Source: G965216255 sp965216255 (GTDB lineage: Bacteria > Bacteroidota > Rhodothermia > Rhodothermales > Bin80). Taken from it: a DNA stretch of 64,000 nt. Location: assembly GCA_965216255.1 (NCBI GenBank), contig OZ244148.1, positions 4,526,001 to 4,590,000 on the forward strand, read 5' to 3'. The position numbers and the translations under genes are program-made. This document shows positions 9,868 to 18,637 of this stretch, one piece after another (the first letter of the stretch is position 1; the number at the start of each line of letters is the position of its first letter). The notes beneath the pieces were generated by a model, which had not been told where the DNA came from, searched no databases, and saw only the letters and a program-made list of their open reading frames with translations.

Positions 9868-11014
9868 GGCGCAGATGGGTTTCCAGGCACAGCAGGCTCT
9901 CCAGATTGTGCGCTGGCAGAAACTGGTCTACGTGGGGCAATACGCACTGGATCCCGCGGGTTAGGGGTTCATATCCCTCCATGCCTAGCAGCGGATTGAG
10001 CCAAAGGAGCTTCTTCGAGCGCAGCTTGATCTTTTGAATCTGGCGCGCCAGCAGATTGGGCTCTCCCGTATCGAGGCCATCGCTTAGAACGAGCACTACG
10101 GTATTGCGGGAAAGGGCCTGGCGGCTGAAATGCTCGTTGAAGGCTTCAAGAGAGGCCCCTATGCGTGTTCCGCTCTGCCACGCATCGCTTGCGCCTGCCA
10201 GTTCTGGCAGCGCGTTCGACACGTGGCTCCCCTGGAGTTCACGGGTAATGCAGCGCAGGCGCGTACTGAAGAGGAAGGAATCGACGCGGCCAAAATGACG
10301 CCCGAGTGCATGGATGAACCGCAGCAGGAAAAAGCTGTATCGGTCCATGGACGCGCTAACATCGAGCAGGGCCGTCAGGTGTGGCCGGCGCAGCTTCCGC
10401 GCACGGTGCGCGAGATCTATCGGCGTGCCGCCATACGGGATGCTGCGGCGAATGGTGCGGCGCAGATCAATTTTCTCTTTTTGCAACGAAGCCTTCAAAT
10501 GCCGCGATAGCCGCAGGCTCATCAATCTGAACAGCCGTGCGGCCAGCGCTTCCAACTGGTCCTGATCGTCCACGGCGACCTTCGAGAAATCGGTCCTTCG
10601 GAGACGCTCGGCGGCGCTCGCTCCGTGCGTGTCTTTACCGGATTCTTCCGCTTCCTGGGCCTGGGATCCTAGGAGGAGTAGTGGTATGCTGCGCGTGACA
10701 GCCCGCGTGCGTCCCTTTTGCCGGACGGTATGCTTGCGCTGCAAGCTGCCCTTCCAATATGCATCGAAGAGCTCGCCGAAGCGGCAAAATTCCTGCCGGT
10801 CCGTGCATAGCAGGCTGCGCAGGGCCGTCATGAATTCCTGCCGGTTCTGAAGCGTACCCTGGCGGGCCGCCTCGAGCGCATCGAGGGTTTCGCCTACTCC
10901 GACCGTGAAACCGTGCTCACGGAGAAAGCCGCAAAAACCGGCGATGGTGTGCGTCAGCGACCCGGAGCGGCCCGATATGGAGTTGTGGGGGGCTATGATG
11001 CCACTACGCGGCAA
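9860..11014 (-). CDS. coxE: CoxE-type VWA-domain protein
   Basis: A 384-residue protein with an N-terminal helical region and a von Willebrand A domain starting near residue 210: LLDVSASMDRYSFFLLRFI carries the DxSxS metal-site motif, and VLVLSDGLDTGEP supplies the later Asp. In CO oxidisers CoxE works with the MoxR-type ATPase CoxD to assemble the Cu-S-Mo site. It overlaps coxD at its start and the XdhC-type gene at its end, as expected in an operon. The start used is TTG at 11014, preceded by GAGGCAC; the next in-frame candidates would remove conserved N-terminal sequence. Confidence 0.9.
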   Translation of the reverse strand: MPRSGIIAPHNSISGRSGSLTHTIAGFCGFLREHGFTVGVGETLDALEAARQGTLQNRQEFMTALRSLLCTDRQEFCRFGELFDAYWKGSLQRKHTVRQKGRTRAVTRSIPLLLLGSQAQEAEESGKDTHGASAAERLRRTDFSKVAVDDQDQLEALAARLFRLMSLRLSRHLKASLQKEKIDLRRTIRRSIPYGGTPIDLAHRARKLRRPHLTALLDVSASMDRYSFFLLRFIHALGRHFGRVDSFLFSTRLRCITRELQGSHVSNALPELAGASDAWQSGTRIGASLEAFNEHFSRQALSRNTVVLVLSDGLDTGEPNLLARQIQKIKLRSKKLLWLNPLLGMEGYEPLTRGIQCVLPHVDQFLPAHNLESLLCLETHLRHA

Positions 11015-11930
11015 GTGCCTCGGCTAGGAGGCGCCTGAACCCCTTGCTGCCACACTCCTCGATATCCTCCTTCGATTTCAGGATGCACCCAATCGTTCGC
11101 TCAATGCTCGTCTCGTCCAGGCTACGCTGTCCCAGGGTCATAAGCGCGGCTGCCCAGTCGATTGATTCTGCGACCCCGGGCGCCTTGGCCAGCTTTAGTT
11201 GCCGCAGGGACTGCACGAACCGCACCACCTGATCAGCGAGCAAGTTTTCCACGCCCGGCATGCGGCTTGCTACGATGCGCATCTCCCGGTCATGATCCGG
11301 ATAGTCTACCCAGTGATACAGGCACCGCCTCTTGAGCGCATCGCTGAGTTCGCGCGTGCGGTTGGAAGTAAGGATGATGTACGGGACATGCGCTGCCTTG
11401 ATCGTGCCTATCTCCGGAATGGTGATCTGAAATTCAGAGAGGAGTTCAAGCAGGAAGGCTTCAAATACTTCATCGGCCCGGTCGATTTCGTCGATCAGGA
11501 GGACAGGAGCCCTTTTCGTCTCCATAATGGCCTGCAGGAGCGGGCGCGGGAGCAGGTAGGATTCGCCAAAGATGTGGGCCTCCTTTTCCTCCACGGTGCG
11601 CTCGGCGCTCTCCTGAATCTTGATGGCCAGAAGCTGGCGCTGGTAGTTCCATTCGTAAATGGTAGATTGGACATCGAGCCCCTCGTAGCACTGGAGGCGG
11701 ATGAGCCGCGCGGGTAGCGTCAATGACAGGGCACGCGCCAGCTCGGTCTTGCCGACGCCGGCATGCCCCTCCAGGAGCAAGGGCCGTCCCAGGCGAAGGA
11801 GCAGGAACAACGTCGTGGCCAGGCCCTTGTCCAGGACATAGCCTACGCGCCCGAAGCTCTCCACGATCGCGTCCGTGTCGGCCTGCTGGAGAGCCGATTG
11901 GCCCGCGGGTCTGCCTACGGTATTTGCCAT
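11004..11930 (-). CDS. coxD: CoxD, MoxR-type AAA+ ATPase
   Basis: An AAA+ protein of the MoxR group. Walker A is GHAGVGKTELAR, Walker B is LLIDEIDRADE, and LTSNRTRELSDALKRRCLYH contains sensor 1 and the arginine finger region. CoxD is a membrane-associated chaperone that sulfurates the molybdenum of CO dehydrogenase in Oligotropha. I chose the ATG at 11930, 10 bp after the coxG stop and directly after AAGGGGG; a longer reading to 11966 would overlap coxG and lacks family similarity in the extra residues. It overlaps coxE by 11 bp. Confidence 0.92.
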   Translation of the reverse strand: MANTVGRPAGQSALQQADTDAIVESFGRVGYVLDKGLATTLFLLLRLGRPLLLEGHAGVGKTELARALSLTLPARLIRLQCYEGLDVQSTIYEWNYQRQLLAIKIQESAERTVEEKEAHIFGESYLLPRPLLQAIMETKRAPVLLIDEIDRADEVFEAFLLELLSEFQITIPEIGTIKAAHVPYIILTSNRTRELSDALKRRCLYHWVDYPDHDREMRIVASRMPGVENLLADQVVRFVQSLRQLKLAKAPGVAESIDWAAALMTLGQRSLDETSIERTIGCILKSKEDIEECGSKGFRRLLAEALAA

Positions 11931-11940
11931 GCGCCCCCTT

Positions 11941-12498
11941 TCACTTGAACAGGCGCTGGACGGCACCCTTCACAACGTCCAGGACCAGCGAGAGTGCGTT
12001 GACAGGCTTCGCGGCCGCCGTTTCCGCCTCGGCGGATGCGGCAGCTGATACCACGCGCGCGCGAAAGCATTCCACGAATTGGGCAAAGACGCGGCCGGAA
12101 ACGTCCGCCATCAGCCTTGATCCAAACTGGGCCAGCCTGCCGCTTATGCTAAGTGTCATGGTGCTCGTAACTTCCGTCTGCCCGTTTTCCAGCTGCCGCA
12201 GCGTACCGACAAGACGCATGGTGGCATGGCCCTTCCCTTTGGCGTCGCGTCCCGTGCCTTCCAGTATCAGTTCGCCAGCGGCCTCGTCCATGCTCTCGAT
12301 GCGAATGTCGCCGCTGAAATTCGACACGACGGGTCCGACCTTCATTGTGACGGTGCCCTTGTAGGCATTCTCGCCGGTAGCTTCCGTGATCTTCGCGCCG
12401 GGCACGCAGGTTACCACGCTGTGCGGGTTGCTAAGAAGGGCCCACACGACCTCTCTGGGTGCATCGACCTGAAATGACTCGTTGACCGTTACCTGCAT
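11941..12498 (-). CDS. coxG: CoxG, SRPBCC-fold protein of the CO dehydrogenase cluster
   Basis: A 185-residue protein. The first ~150 residues match the CoxG/SRPBCC pattern: VDAPREVVWALLSNPHSVV followed by VPGAKI and a run of strands typical of a START-like lipid or ligand cavity. The final hydrophobic and basic stretch (VLDVVKGAVQRLFK) resembles the membrane-anchoring tail described for CoxG proteins. In CO oxidisers CoxG is thought to recruit CO dehydrogenase to the inner membrane. It lies between coxL and coxD. Confidence 0.88.
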   Translation of the reverse strand: MQVTVNESFQVDAPREVVWALLSNPHSVVTCVPGAKITEATGENAYKGTVTMKVGPVVSNFSGDIRIESMDEAAGELILEGTGRDAKGKGHATMRLVGTLRQLENGQTEVTSTMTLSISGRLAQFGSRLMADVSGRVFAQFVECFRARVVSAAASAEAETAAAKPVNALSLVLDVVKGAVQRLFK

Positions 12499-12566
12499 AT
12501 TCCCCGGGGATATCTAGTGACTATGGACGGCAGGAGGGGCGCTCCGCTGCACCGGAAGGATGACTG

Positions 12567-14933
12567 CTAGTCACCGACGCCGTGGTCCTGGAGCACCTTC
12601 CAGACCTGTGGCGGCGTGATCGGGATTTCCATGTGCGTCACGCCAAGAGGGGATAAGGCATCCACCACTGCATTCACGATGGCCGGCGGGGCCCCCACGG
12701 TCGCGGATTCTCCCACTCCTTTGGCACCCAGCGGGTGATGCGGGCACGGTGTTACCGTCTTGTCCGTTTCCCAGTGGGGCGTTTCCACGGCCGTGGGCAC
12801 AAGGTAATCCATGAATGTGCCATTGAGTATGTTGCCTTCCTCGTCGTATATCAGGGACTCGTACAAGGCCGGCGCGAGGCCCTGCGTCAACCCGCCGTGG
12901 ATCTGCCCTTCCACGATCATGGGGTTAATGATATTGCCGCAATCGTCCACGGCTACAAAGCGCCGAATCTTGATTTGGCCGGTACCCTTGTCGATGTCCA
13001 CCACGCATATGTAGGAGCCGAAGGGAAAGGTCAGATTGGGTGGGTCGTAGTAGTGGACGGCCTCAAGCCCGGCCTCCATGCCCTGCGGATGGTTGGTGTA
13101 CGCCGCGAAAGCGATGTCCTGGATCGTGGTGGTACGCTCCGGGGCCCCCTTTACGGTAAAGATGCCGGGCTCCCACTCCAGGTCTTCTTCGCTGACCTCA
13201 AGCAGGTGTGCAGCGATCTTGCGGGCCTTGTCTCGAACCTTGCGGGCCGCTTTGGCAGCGGCTGCACCGGCCGTGGGCGTGCTGCGGCTGGCATAGGTGC
13301 CCAAGCCATACGGGGCGGTGTCCGTGTCCCCTTCCTCGACCTGAATATGGAGCGCCGGGATACCCAACTCCTCGGCAATGATCTGCGCGTATGTCGTCTC
13401 GTGCCCCTGTCCCTGCGACTTTGTGCCGAATCGGGCGATGGCCTTGCCCGTGGGGTGGATCCTGAGTTCGCAGCTGTCGAACATCTTGATGCCGAGGATA
13501 TCGAAGTGCCGCGAGGGGCCGGCGCCCACGATCTCGGTAAAGCTGCAAATCCCGATCCCCATAAGCTCTCCCCGGGCACGCTTCTCCTCCTGCTCCTTGC
13601 GGAGGCCATCGTAGTCGACGATGTCCATTGCCTTCTGCAGCGCTGCACCGTAGTTGCCGCTATCGTATTCCCAGCCCATGGGGGACTGGTAAGGAAATTG
13701 GTCTGGCTGGATGAAGTTCTGAAAACGTAGCTCTGCCGGGTCTCTGCCGAGCTTCTGGGCGAGCACATCCACCATGCGTTCGACGGCATGCACGGCCTCC
13801 GTGACGCGGAACGAGCACCGGTAGGCTACGCCGCCCGGTGGCTTGTTCGTATAAACGGCGTCCATTTCCGTAAACGCCGTATCCATGTTGTACGACCCCG
13901 TGCAGATGGAAAAGAGTCCTGCGGGAAACTTCGACGGGTTGGCTGCGGCATCCGTATAGCCGTAGTCTGCGACGGTACGGATACGAAGCGCCTGAATCTT
14001 GCCCGCGTTAGTGGCAGCGAGTTCGCATTCCATATGGTAGTCGCGGGCGAAGGAATCGGCCTGAAGGTTTTCTGAACGGTCTTCAATCCATTTTATCGGC
14101 TTTCCGATAACCACAGAGGCCGCAATGGCAATGACATAGCCAGGATAGACCGGTACCTTGCCTCCGAAGCCGCCGCCGATGTCCGGCGAAATGATGCGGA
14201 TCTTCTCTTCGCTGAGCCCCACATGTCCGGCAACCAGCGCCAGAACCGTCCGAACGGCATGAGGCGCCTGCGTCGTCATATGCACGACAAGCGTCCCCTT
14301 AACGGGATCGAAATTGGCGACACACCCGCAAGTTTCGATGGACGCCACGTGGATACGCGGGATATGCATTCGCTCGCGCACCACCACATCGGCAGATTCG
14401 AACGCGCGGTCCGTGCCTTCACGGTCCCCGTGTTCCCAGTGCCAGGCCAGGTTGTCTTTCTGCCCTTCCTTGTCTGTGCGCAATACGGGTGCGCCGGGCT
14501 CCATGCTCTGAAACGGCGTCACCATGGCCGTCATCGGTTCATAGTCCACTTCCACGGCTTCAACGCCGTCGGCAGCGCTGTAGCGGTCGATAGCTATGAC
14601 AGCGGCAACCTCCTGAGCCTGGTACATCACGGTGTCGGTGGGCAGCACCATCTGCGTATCCGACATTAGTGTGGGCATCCAGTGCAGGTTGTACTGCGCG
14701 AGCGTTTCGCCTGTGATTACTGCCAGGACACCCGGAATGGCCATGGCGGCCTCTGTGCGGATGCTCTTGATCTTCGCGTAGGCAAAGGGACTGCGTACGA
14801 TGTCCATATAGAGCATGCCGGGCAGCTTGACGTCATCGACGAAGGTGCCCCTGCCCTGAAGGAAGCGCGCGTCTTCCTTGCGCTTCATGCTGTGGCCCAT
14901 CCCACAGATCTTCTCGGAGGTTCTTGGCGCCAT
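12567..14933 (-). CDS. coxL: Aerobic CO dehydrogenase large subunit, form I (molybdopterin-binding)
   Basis: A 788-residue catalytic subunit of the xanthine oxidase family. The key feature is AYRCSFR at residues 370-376 (codons 13806-13826): form I CO dehydrogenases have AYxCSFR, with the Cys (here Cys373) ligating copper through the bridging sulfur, whereas form II enzymes have AYRGAGR. Other family signatures are IGGGFGGKVPVYP and GVGESATVGAPPAIVNAV near the C-terminus, which contributes the catalytic Glu (GVGES). It oxidises CO with water to CO2, passing electrons to CoxS and CoxM and then to the respiratory chain. It is 61 bp downstream of coxS. The motif, neighbours and length together make this a strong call. 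Confidence 0.97.
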   Translation of the reverse strand: MAPRTSEKICGMGHSMKRKEDARFLQGRGTFVDDVKLPGMLYMDIVRSPFAYAKIKSIRTEAAMAIPGVLAVITGETLAQYNLHWMPTLMSDTQMVLPTDTVMYQAQEVAAVIAIDRYSAADGVEAVEVDYEPMTAMVTPFQSMEPGAPVLRTDKEGQKDNLAWHWEHGDREGTDRAFESADVVVRERMHIPRIHVASIETCGCVANFDPVKGTLVVHMTTQAPHAVRTVLALVAGHVGLSEEKIRIISPDIGGGFGGKVPVYPGYVIAIAASVVIGKPIKWIEDRSENLQADSFARDYHMECELAATNAGKIQALRIRTVADYGYTDAAANPSKFPAGLFSICTGSYNMDTAFTEMDAVYTNKPPGGVAYRCSFRVTEAVHAVERMVDVLAQKLGRDPAELRFQNFIQPDQFPYQSPMGWEYDSGNYGAALQKAMDIVDYDGLRKEQEEKRARGELMGIGICSFTEIVGAGPSRHFDILGIKMFDSCELRIHPTGKAIARFGTKSQGQGHETTYAQIIAEELGIPALHIQVEEGDTDTAPYGLGTYASRSTPTAGAAAAKAARKVRDKARKIAAHLLEVSEEDLEWEPGIFTVKGAPERTTTIQDIAFAAYTNHPQGMEAGLEAVHYYDPPNLTFPFGSYICVVDIDKGTGQIKIRRFVAVDDCGNIINPMIVEGQIHGGLTQGLAPALYESLIYDEEGNILNGTFMDYLVPTAVETPHWETDKTVTPCPHHPLGAKGVGESATVGAPPAIVNAVVDALSPLGVTHMEIPITPPQVWKVLQDHGVGD

Positions 14934-14994
14934 GGATCTGCTCCTGCTATGGTGAAAGTGTGTGCCTGTGCACTTCGTCTAGCCGTTCCGTGGG

Positions 14995-15492
14995 CTATGC
15001 GGCGGCCTCGGCCGATTCTTGCTGCTGCAGCTTCTTGGCCGCATACTGGATGGCTTTCACGATGTTTAGGTAGCCGGTACATCGGCACAGGTTGCCGGAA
15101 ATGCCCCAGCGGATTTCCTCTTCCGTCGGGTCTGTATTTTGTTCCAGAAGCTCGACCGCCCGCATGATCATGCCGGGCGTGCAGAATCCGCACTGGAGGC
15201 CGTGGAGTTCCCGGAATCCTTCCTGCAGCGGATGCAGCTGGGCGCCGTTGGCCACATCTTCGATGGTTTGGACGGACTTTCCGTCAGCCTGTACGGCCAG
15301 TAACGTGCACGATTTGACCGACTTGCCGTCCAAGAGCACGGTACAGGCCCCACAGTGGCTGGTGTCACACCCTATGTGGGTTCCGGTCAGGTCAAGTTCG
15401 TCACGGATGAGATGCACGAGCAGGAGCCGGGGCTCCACGTCCAGCGTGTGGGATTGCCCGTTTACCGTGATGGATACCGTTCTTGAAGCCAT
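14995..15492 (-). CDS. coxS: CO dehydrogenase small subunit, two [2Fe-2S] clusters
   Basis: A 165-residue iron-sulfur subunit. The N-terminal plant-type ferredoxin cluster uses Cys42, Cys47, Cys50 and Cys62 (GCDTSHCGAC then SC). The C-terminal helical domain has Cys101 and Cys104 (CGFCTPGM) and Cys136 and Cys138 (CRCTGY). All eight ligands are present. It relays electrons from the Mo-Cu site in CoxL to FAD in CoxM. Length and domain order are standard. Confidence 0.97.
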   Translation of the reverse strand: MASRTVSITVNGQSHTLDVEPRLLLVHLIRDELDLTGTHIGCDTSHCGACTVLLDGKSVKSCTLLAVQADGKSVQTIEDVANGAQLHPLQEGFRELHGLQCGFCTPGMIMRAVELLEQNTDPTEEEIRWGISGNLCRCTGYLNIVKAIQYAAKKLQQQESAEAAA

Positions 15493-15526
15493 GGCAACAC
15501 ATCGTAAGAGGGAAGAGGATTTGGTC

Positions 15527-16396
15527 TTAGGTCTGTGCCCGATCGATGCTGCACTGCAAGGCCCGCTGGGTCAGGACGCGGACCATGGCGCGCTTGTATT
15601 CAGCGGAGCCCCGCAGGTCGGATGTCGGGTGGCTGGCGGCAGCGGCAAGCTCTGCCGCCGCACGGAGGTCCAATTCGTCCAGGGTCGAGCCTACCAGGCG
15701 GTTCTCTGCCTCCGTGGCATGCACGGGCACGTACGAAACATTGGTAAGCCCAATGCCCGCCCGCGTGCAGCGCCCCGCGCTGTCAATGCTTATCTGGGTT
15801 GCAACTCCTACGGTGGCGTAGTCGCCCACTTTTCGCTCCAGCTTGAGGTAGGCGCCGCCGCTGCCCGGCGGTGGTAGCGGGATCTGGATCTCGGTCAAGA
15901 TCTCCTCTGGGGCGAGCGCGGTTTCGAAGAAACCTATGAAGAGGTCGCGTACCGGGATGATTCTCGAGCCTCCCGGACCCATTGCGACGACGCGCGCCCC
16001 GAGCGCCAGCATGGTGGCGGGATGATCGTTGCCGGGATCTCCGTGAGCCAGGTTGCCGGCGAGCGTCCCCAGGTTGCGGACCTGGGGATCGGCAATGTGT
16101 TTTCCGGTGTCGTGCAGTATCGGAAGCTTCTCTTGGACCAGCAAGGAGGCCTCCACGTCGGCTTCCCGCGTGAGGGCGCCGATGAGGAGCATGCCGCAGT
16201 CTTCACGGATATAGGCAAGGCCCGGAATCCGGTTCAGGTCAACTATATGTGCCGGCTCTGCCAAGCGCAGCTTCATCATGGGAAGCAGACTCTGTCCACC
16301 GGTCAGAATCTTGGCCTCCATGCCGTATGTCTGGAGCAACGAAAGTGCATCGTCAAGGGAAGCCGGAGCATGATAGTCGAAAGAAGCCGGTATCAT
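15527..16396 (-). CDS. coxM: CO dehydrogenase medium subunit, FAD-binding
   Basis: The FAD subunit of the enzyme, first gene of the cluster. ILTGGQSLLPMMKLR and TLAGNLAHGDPGNDHPATM are the two FAD-binding motifs of the molybdopterin dehydrogenase FAD family. I chose the ATG at 16396 because the family begins just there (MIPASFDYHAPASLDDAL) and GGTGG precedes it; an upstream TTG at 16528 would add 44 unrelated residues. The order M-S-L is that of authentic CO dehydrogenase operons. The C-terminal residues SDLRGSAEYKRAM match the CO dehydrogenase flavoprotein C-terminal domain. Confidence 0.95.
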   Translation of the reverse strand: MIPASFDYHAPASLDDALSLLQTYGMEAKILTGGQSLLPMMKLRLAEPAHIVDLNRIPGLAYIREDCGMLLIGALTREADVEASLLVQEKLPILHDTGKHIADPQVRNLGTLAGNLAHGDPGNDHPATMLALGARVVAMGPGGSRIIPVRDLFIGFFETALAPEEILTEIQIPLPPPGSGGAYLKLERKVGDYATVGVATQISIDSAGRCTRAGIGLTNVSYVPVHATEAENRLVGSTLDELDLRAAAELAAAASHPTSDLRGSAEYKRAMVRVLTQRALQCSIDRAQT

Positions 16397-16970
16397 TGGT
16401 CCACCGTTTGGAAATGTAAGAGGCACGCGCGCGGCACAGGCAAGCGGCGCGGCGCTACGGCGTAAAAATATGAAGTAGCAATTAAGAGTGCGAATAGTTC
16501 CGGGCGTTTTTTTGCAATCACTGAACAAGGAACATGGTTCGCGGCTGCTGCGAGCCCTGATTTCTGCGGTTTGCCGAAGTTCGATGAATGCCGCGCGTTC
16601 TATCCGCTACCAATCCAGCCTTTTGCGAAGCGTGGCAAGGCCAATCCACAGCATTGAGGCGGTCGCTGATTGGCCAGCATGGACGATTCCAAGAACTTTA
16701 GGCATGGCGTCTTGCCCACGGGATACAGAGGTCTCCAGGGCTGTGCCGCCGGGAACCTTCCGGTGAGCAGCCCGCTGTCCCTTAGCGCATGGGCTCAGGC
16801 CGCCAAGTCCATCAAGGGCGCGCTAGATCTGACTACCCTTCCACTTACAGCCTCGGGATCATTTTCCAGTATAGGTGCCTGCGCTTCATGTGTACTAGCA
16901 GCCCCGCTGAGCGCGGACCGATGCCTTAAGAGACCATCTTCGGGCGTCGGCCGTGTGTTCTTGCGGCGGA
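16397..16970. other. Gene-free region between hutU and coxM
   Basis: About 570 bp with no reading frame that I recognise on either strand. It must hold the coxM promoter and possibly the hut terminator. I see no clear -35/-10 pair, riboswitch or operator. Confidence 0.5.
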
Positions 16971-18632
16971 CTAATCTTCAATGCTCGGCAGATTGAGACC
17001 CATTTTCCGAGCGCAAGTAATCGCTCCCTGGTAACCTGCATCAGCATGGCGCATTACGCCGGAAGCCGGGTCGTTCCACAGTACGCGTTTGAGTCGCTTG
17101 GCGGCATCCTCTGAGCCGTCAGCCACGACTACCATGCCTGCGTGCTGCGAAAACCCCATGCCGACGCCTCCACCGTGATGAAAGGATACCCAAGTCGCTC
17201 CTGATGCCGTATTCAGCAATGCATTAAGCAGCGGCCAGTCGGAGACCACATCCGATCCGTCACGCATTGCTTCGGTTTCCCGATTTGGCGACGCCACCGA
17301 ACCGGCATCAAGGTGATCTCGTCCGATAACGATGGGCGCAGCGAGCTCGCCCGAGCGAACCATGTCATTGAACGCCAGCCCCAGGCGATCCCTATCTCCG
17401 AGACCGACCCAGCAAATCCTTGCCGGGAGTCCCTGAAATTGAATCCGCCTGCGTGCAAGTTCCAGCCAATTGCAAAGATGCGTGTTCTCCGGGAGCAACT
17501 CCTTTACCTTCTCGTCCGTACGGTAGATGTCTTCCGGATCGCCCGAAAGCGCGACCCACCGGAACGGGCCAATGCCCCGGCAGAATAGCGGCCGTATATA
17601 GGCTGGCACGAATCCCGGGAACGCGAAGGCGTTTTCGAGCCCTTCTTCCAGCGCCACCTGGCGAATATTGTTACCGTAGTCGAAGGTCGGAACGCCTGAG
17701 TTCCAGAAATCCACCATGGCTGCCACCTGCGTGCGGATGGAAGCCCGTGAGGCGGATTCGGATGCCTTGGGGTCGCTGGCGCGCGCCGCGTGCCACTGTG
17801 CGAGACTCCAGCCGTGCGGTAGGTAGCCATTGAGAGGGTCATGAGCCGAAGTCTGATCCGTTACGATGTCCGGGCGAATACCCATGCGAAAGAGGTCAGG
17901 GAATACGTCTGCCGCGTTTCCAAGCAGCCCCACGGATTTTGCTTCGTCAGCACCGGTCCAGCGCTGAATCAAGGCCAGTGCGTCATGCAGCGATTCGGCG
18001 CGCTTATCCAGATAGCCCGTTCGCAGCCGGAAATCAATCCGGTCCGGGTCGCATTCCACGGCCAGACAGCAGGCGCCGGCCATGGCCGCGGCAAGCGGCT
18101 GGGCACCGCCCATGCCTCCAAGTCCAGCGGTCAGTATCCATTTGCCACGAAGATCGCCGCCGTAGTGCTGGCGGCCCGCCTCGACGAACGTTTCGTACGT
18201 ACCCTGCACAATGCCCTGTGTACCGATATAAATCCATGACCCGGCCGTCATCTGGCCGTACATCGTCAATCCCTTGCGATCAAGCTCGTTGAAGGTATTC
18301 CAGTTGGCCCAGTGCGGTACGATGTTGGAATTGGCAATCAGCACGCGCGGCGCACTATCGTGCGTGCGGAATACGCCAACGGGCTTTCCTGACTGGACCA
18401 GCAGCGTTTCGTCGTCTTGCAGCGCCTTCAGGCACTGCAGTATCCGGTCGAAGTCCCGCCAGGACCGGGCCGCGCGTCCGATGCCGCCATAGACCACCAG
18501 TTCATCGGGGTTCTCTGCAACCTCCGCATCCAGATTGTTCTGAATCATGCGGAAGGCCGCTTCCACCGACCAGCTGCCGCATGTCAGTTCCGGACCGGTG
18601 GGTGCGCTCACTCGGCGGGCGATGTGCTGCAT
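16971..18632 (-). CDS. hutU: Urocanate hydratase
   Basis: A 553-residue protein spanning the full urocanase length. Diagnostic stretches include YGGIGRAARSW, the NAD-binding region TAGLGGMGGAQPLAAAMAG and the C-terminal FHHGGGVGMGFSQHAGMV, which holds the conserved active-site Cys/His neighbourhood of the family. It hydrates urocanate to imidazolone propionate, the second step of histidine degradation. It starts 5 bp after the hutH stop, so hutH and hutU are clearly co-transcribed. Confidence 0.97.
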   Translation of the reverse strand: MQHIARRVSAPTGPELTCGSWSVEAAFRMIQNNLDAEVAENPDELVVYGGIGRAARSWRDFDRILQCLKALQDDETLLVQSGKPVGVFRTHDSAPRVLIANSNIVPHWANWNTFNELDRKGLTMYGQMTAGSWIYIGTQGIVQGTYETFVEAGRQHYGGDLRGKWILTAGLGGMGGAQPLAAAMAGACCLAVECDPDRIDFRLRTGYLDKRAESLHDALALIQRWTGADEAKSVGLLGNAADVFPDLFRMGIRPDIVTDQTSAHDPLNGYLPHGWSLAQWHAARASDPKASESASRASIRTQVAAMVDFWNSGVPTFDYGNNIRQVALEEGLENAFAFPGFVPAYIRPLFCRGIGPFRWVALSGDPEDIYRTDEKVKELLPENTHLCNWLELARRRIQFQGLPARICWVGLGDRDRLGLAFNDMVRSGELAAPIVIGRDHLDAGSVASPNRETEAMRDGSDVVSDWPLLNALLNTASGATWVSFHHGGGVGMGFSQHAGMVVVADGSEDAAKRLKRVLWNDPASGVMRHADAGYQGAITCARKMGLNLPSIED

Positions 18633-18637
18633 GACCT

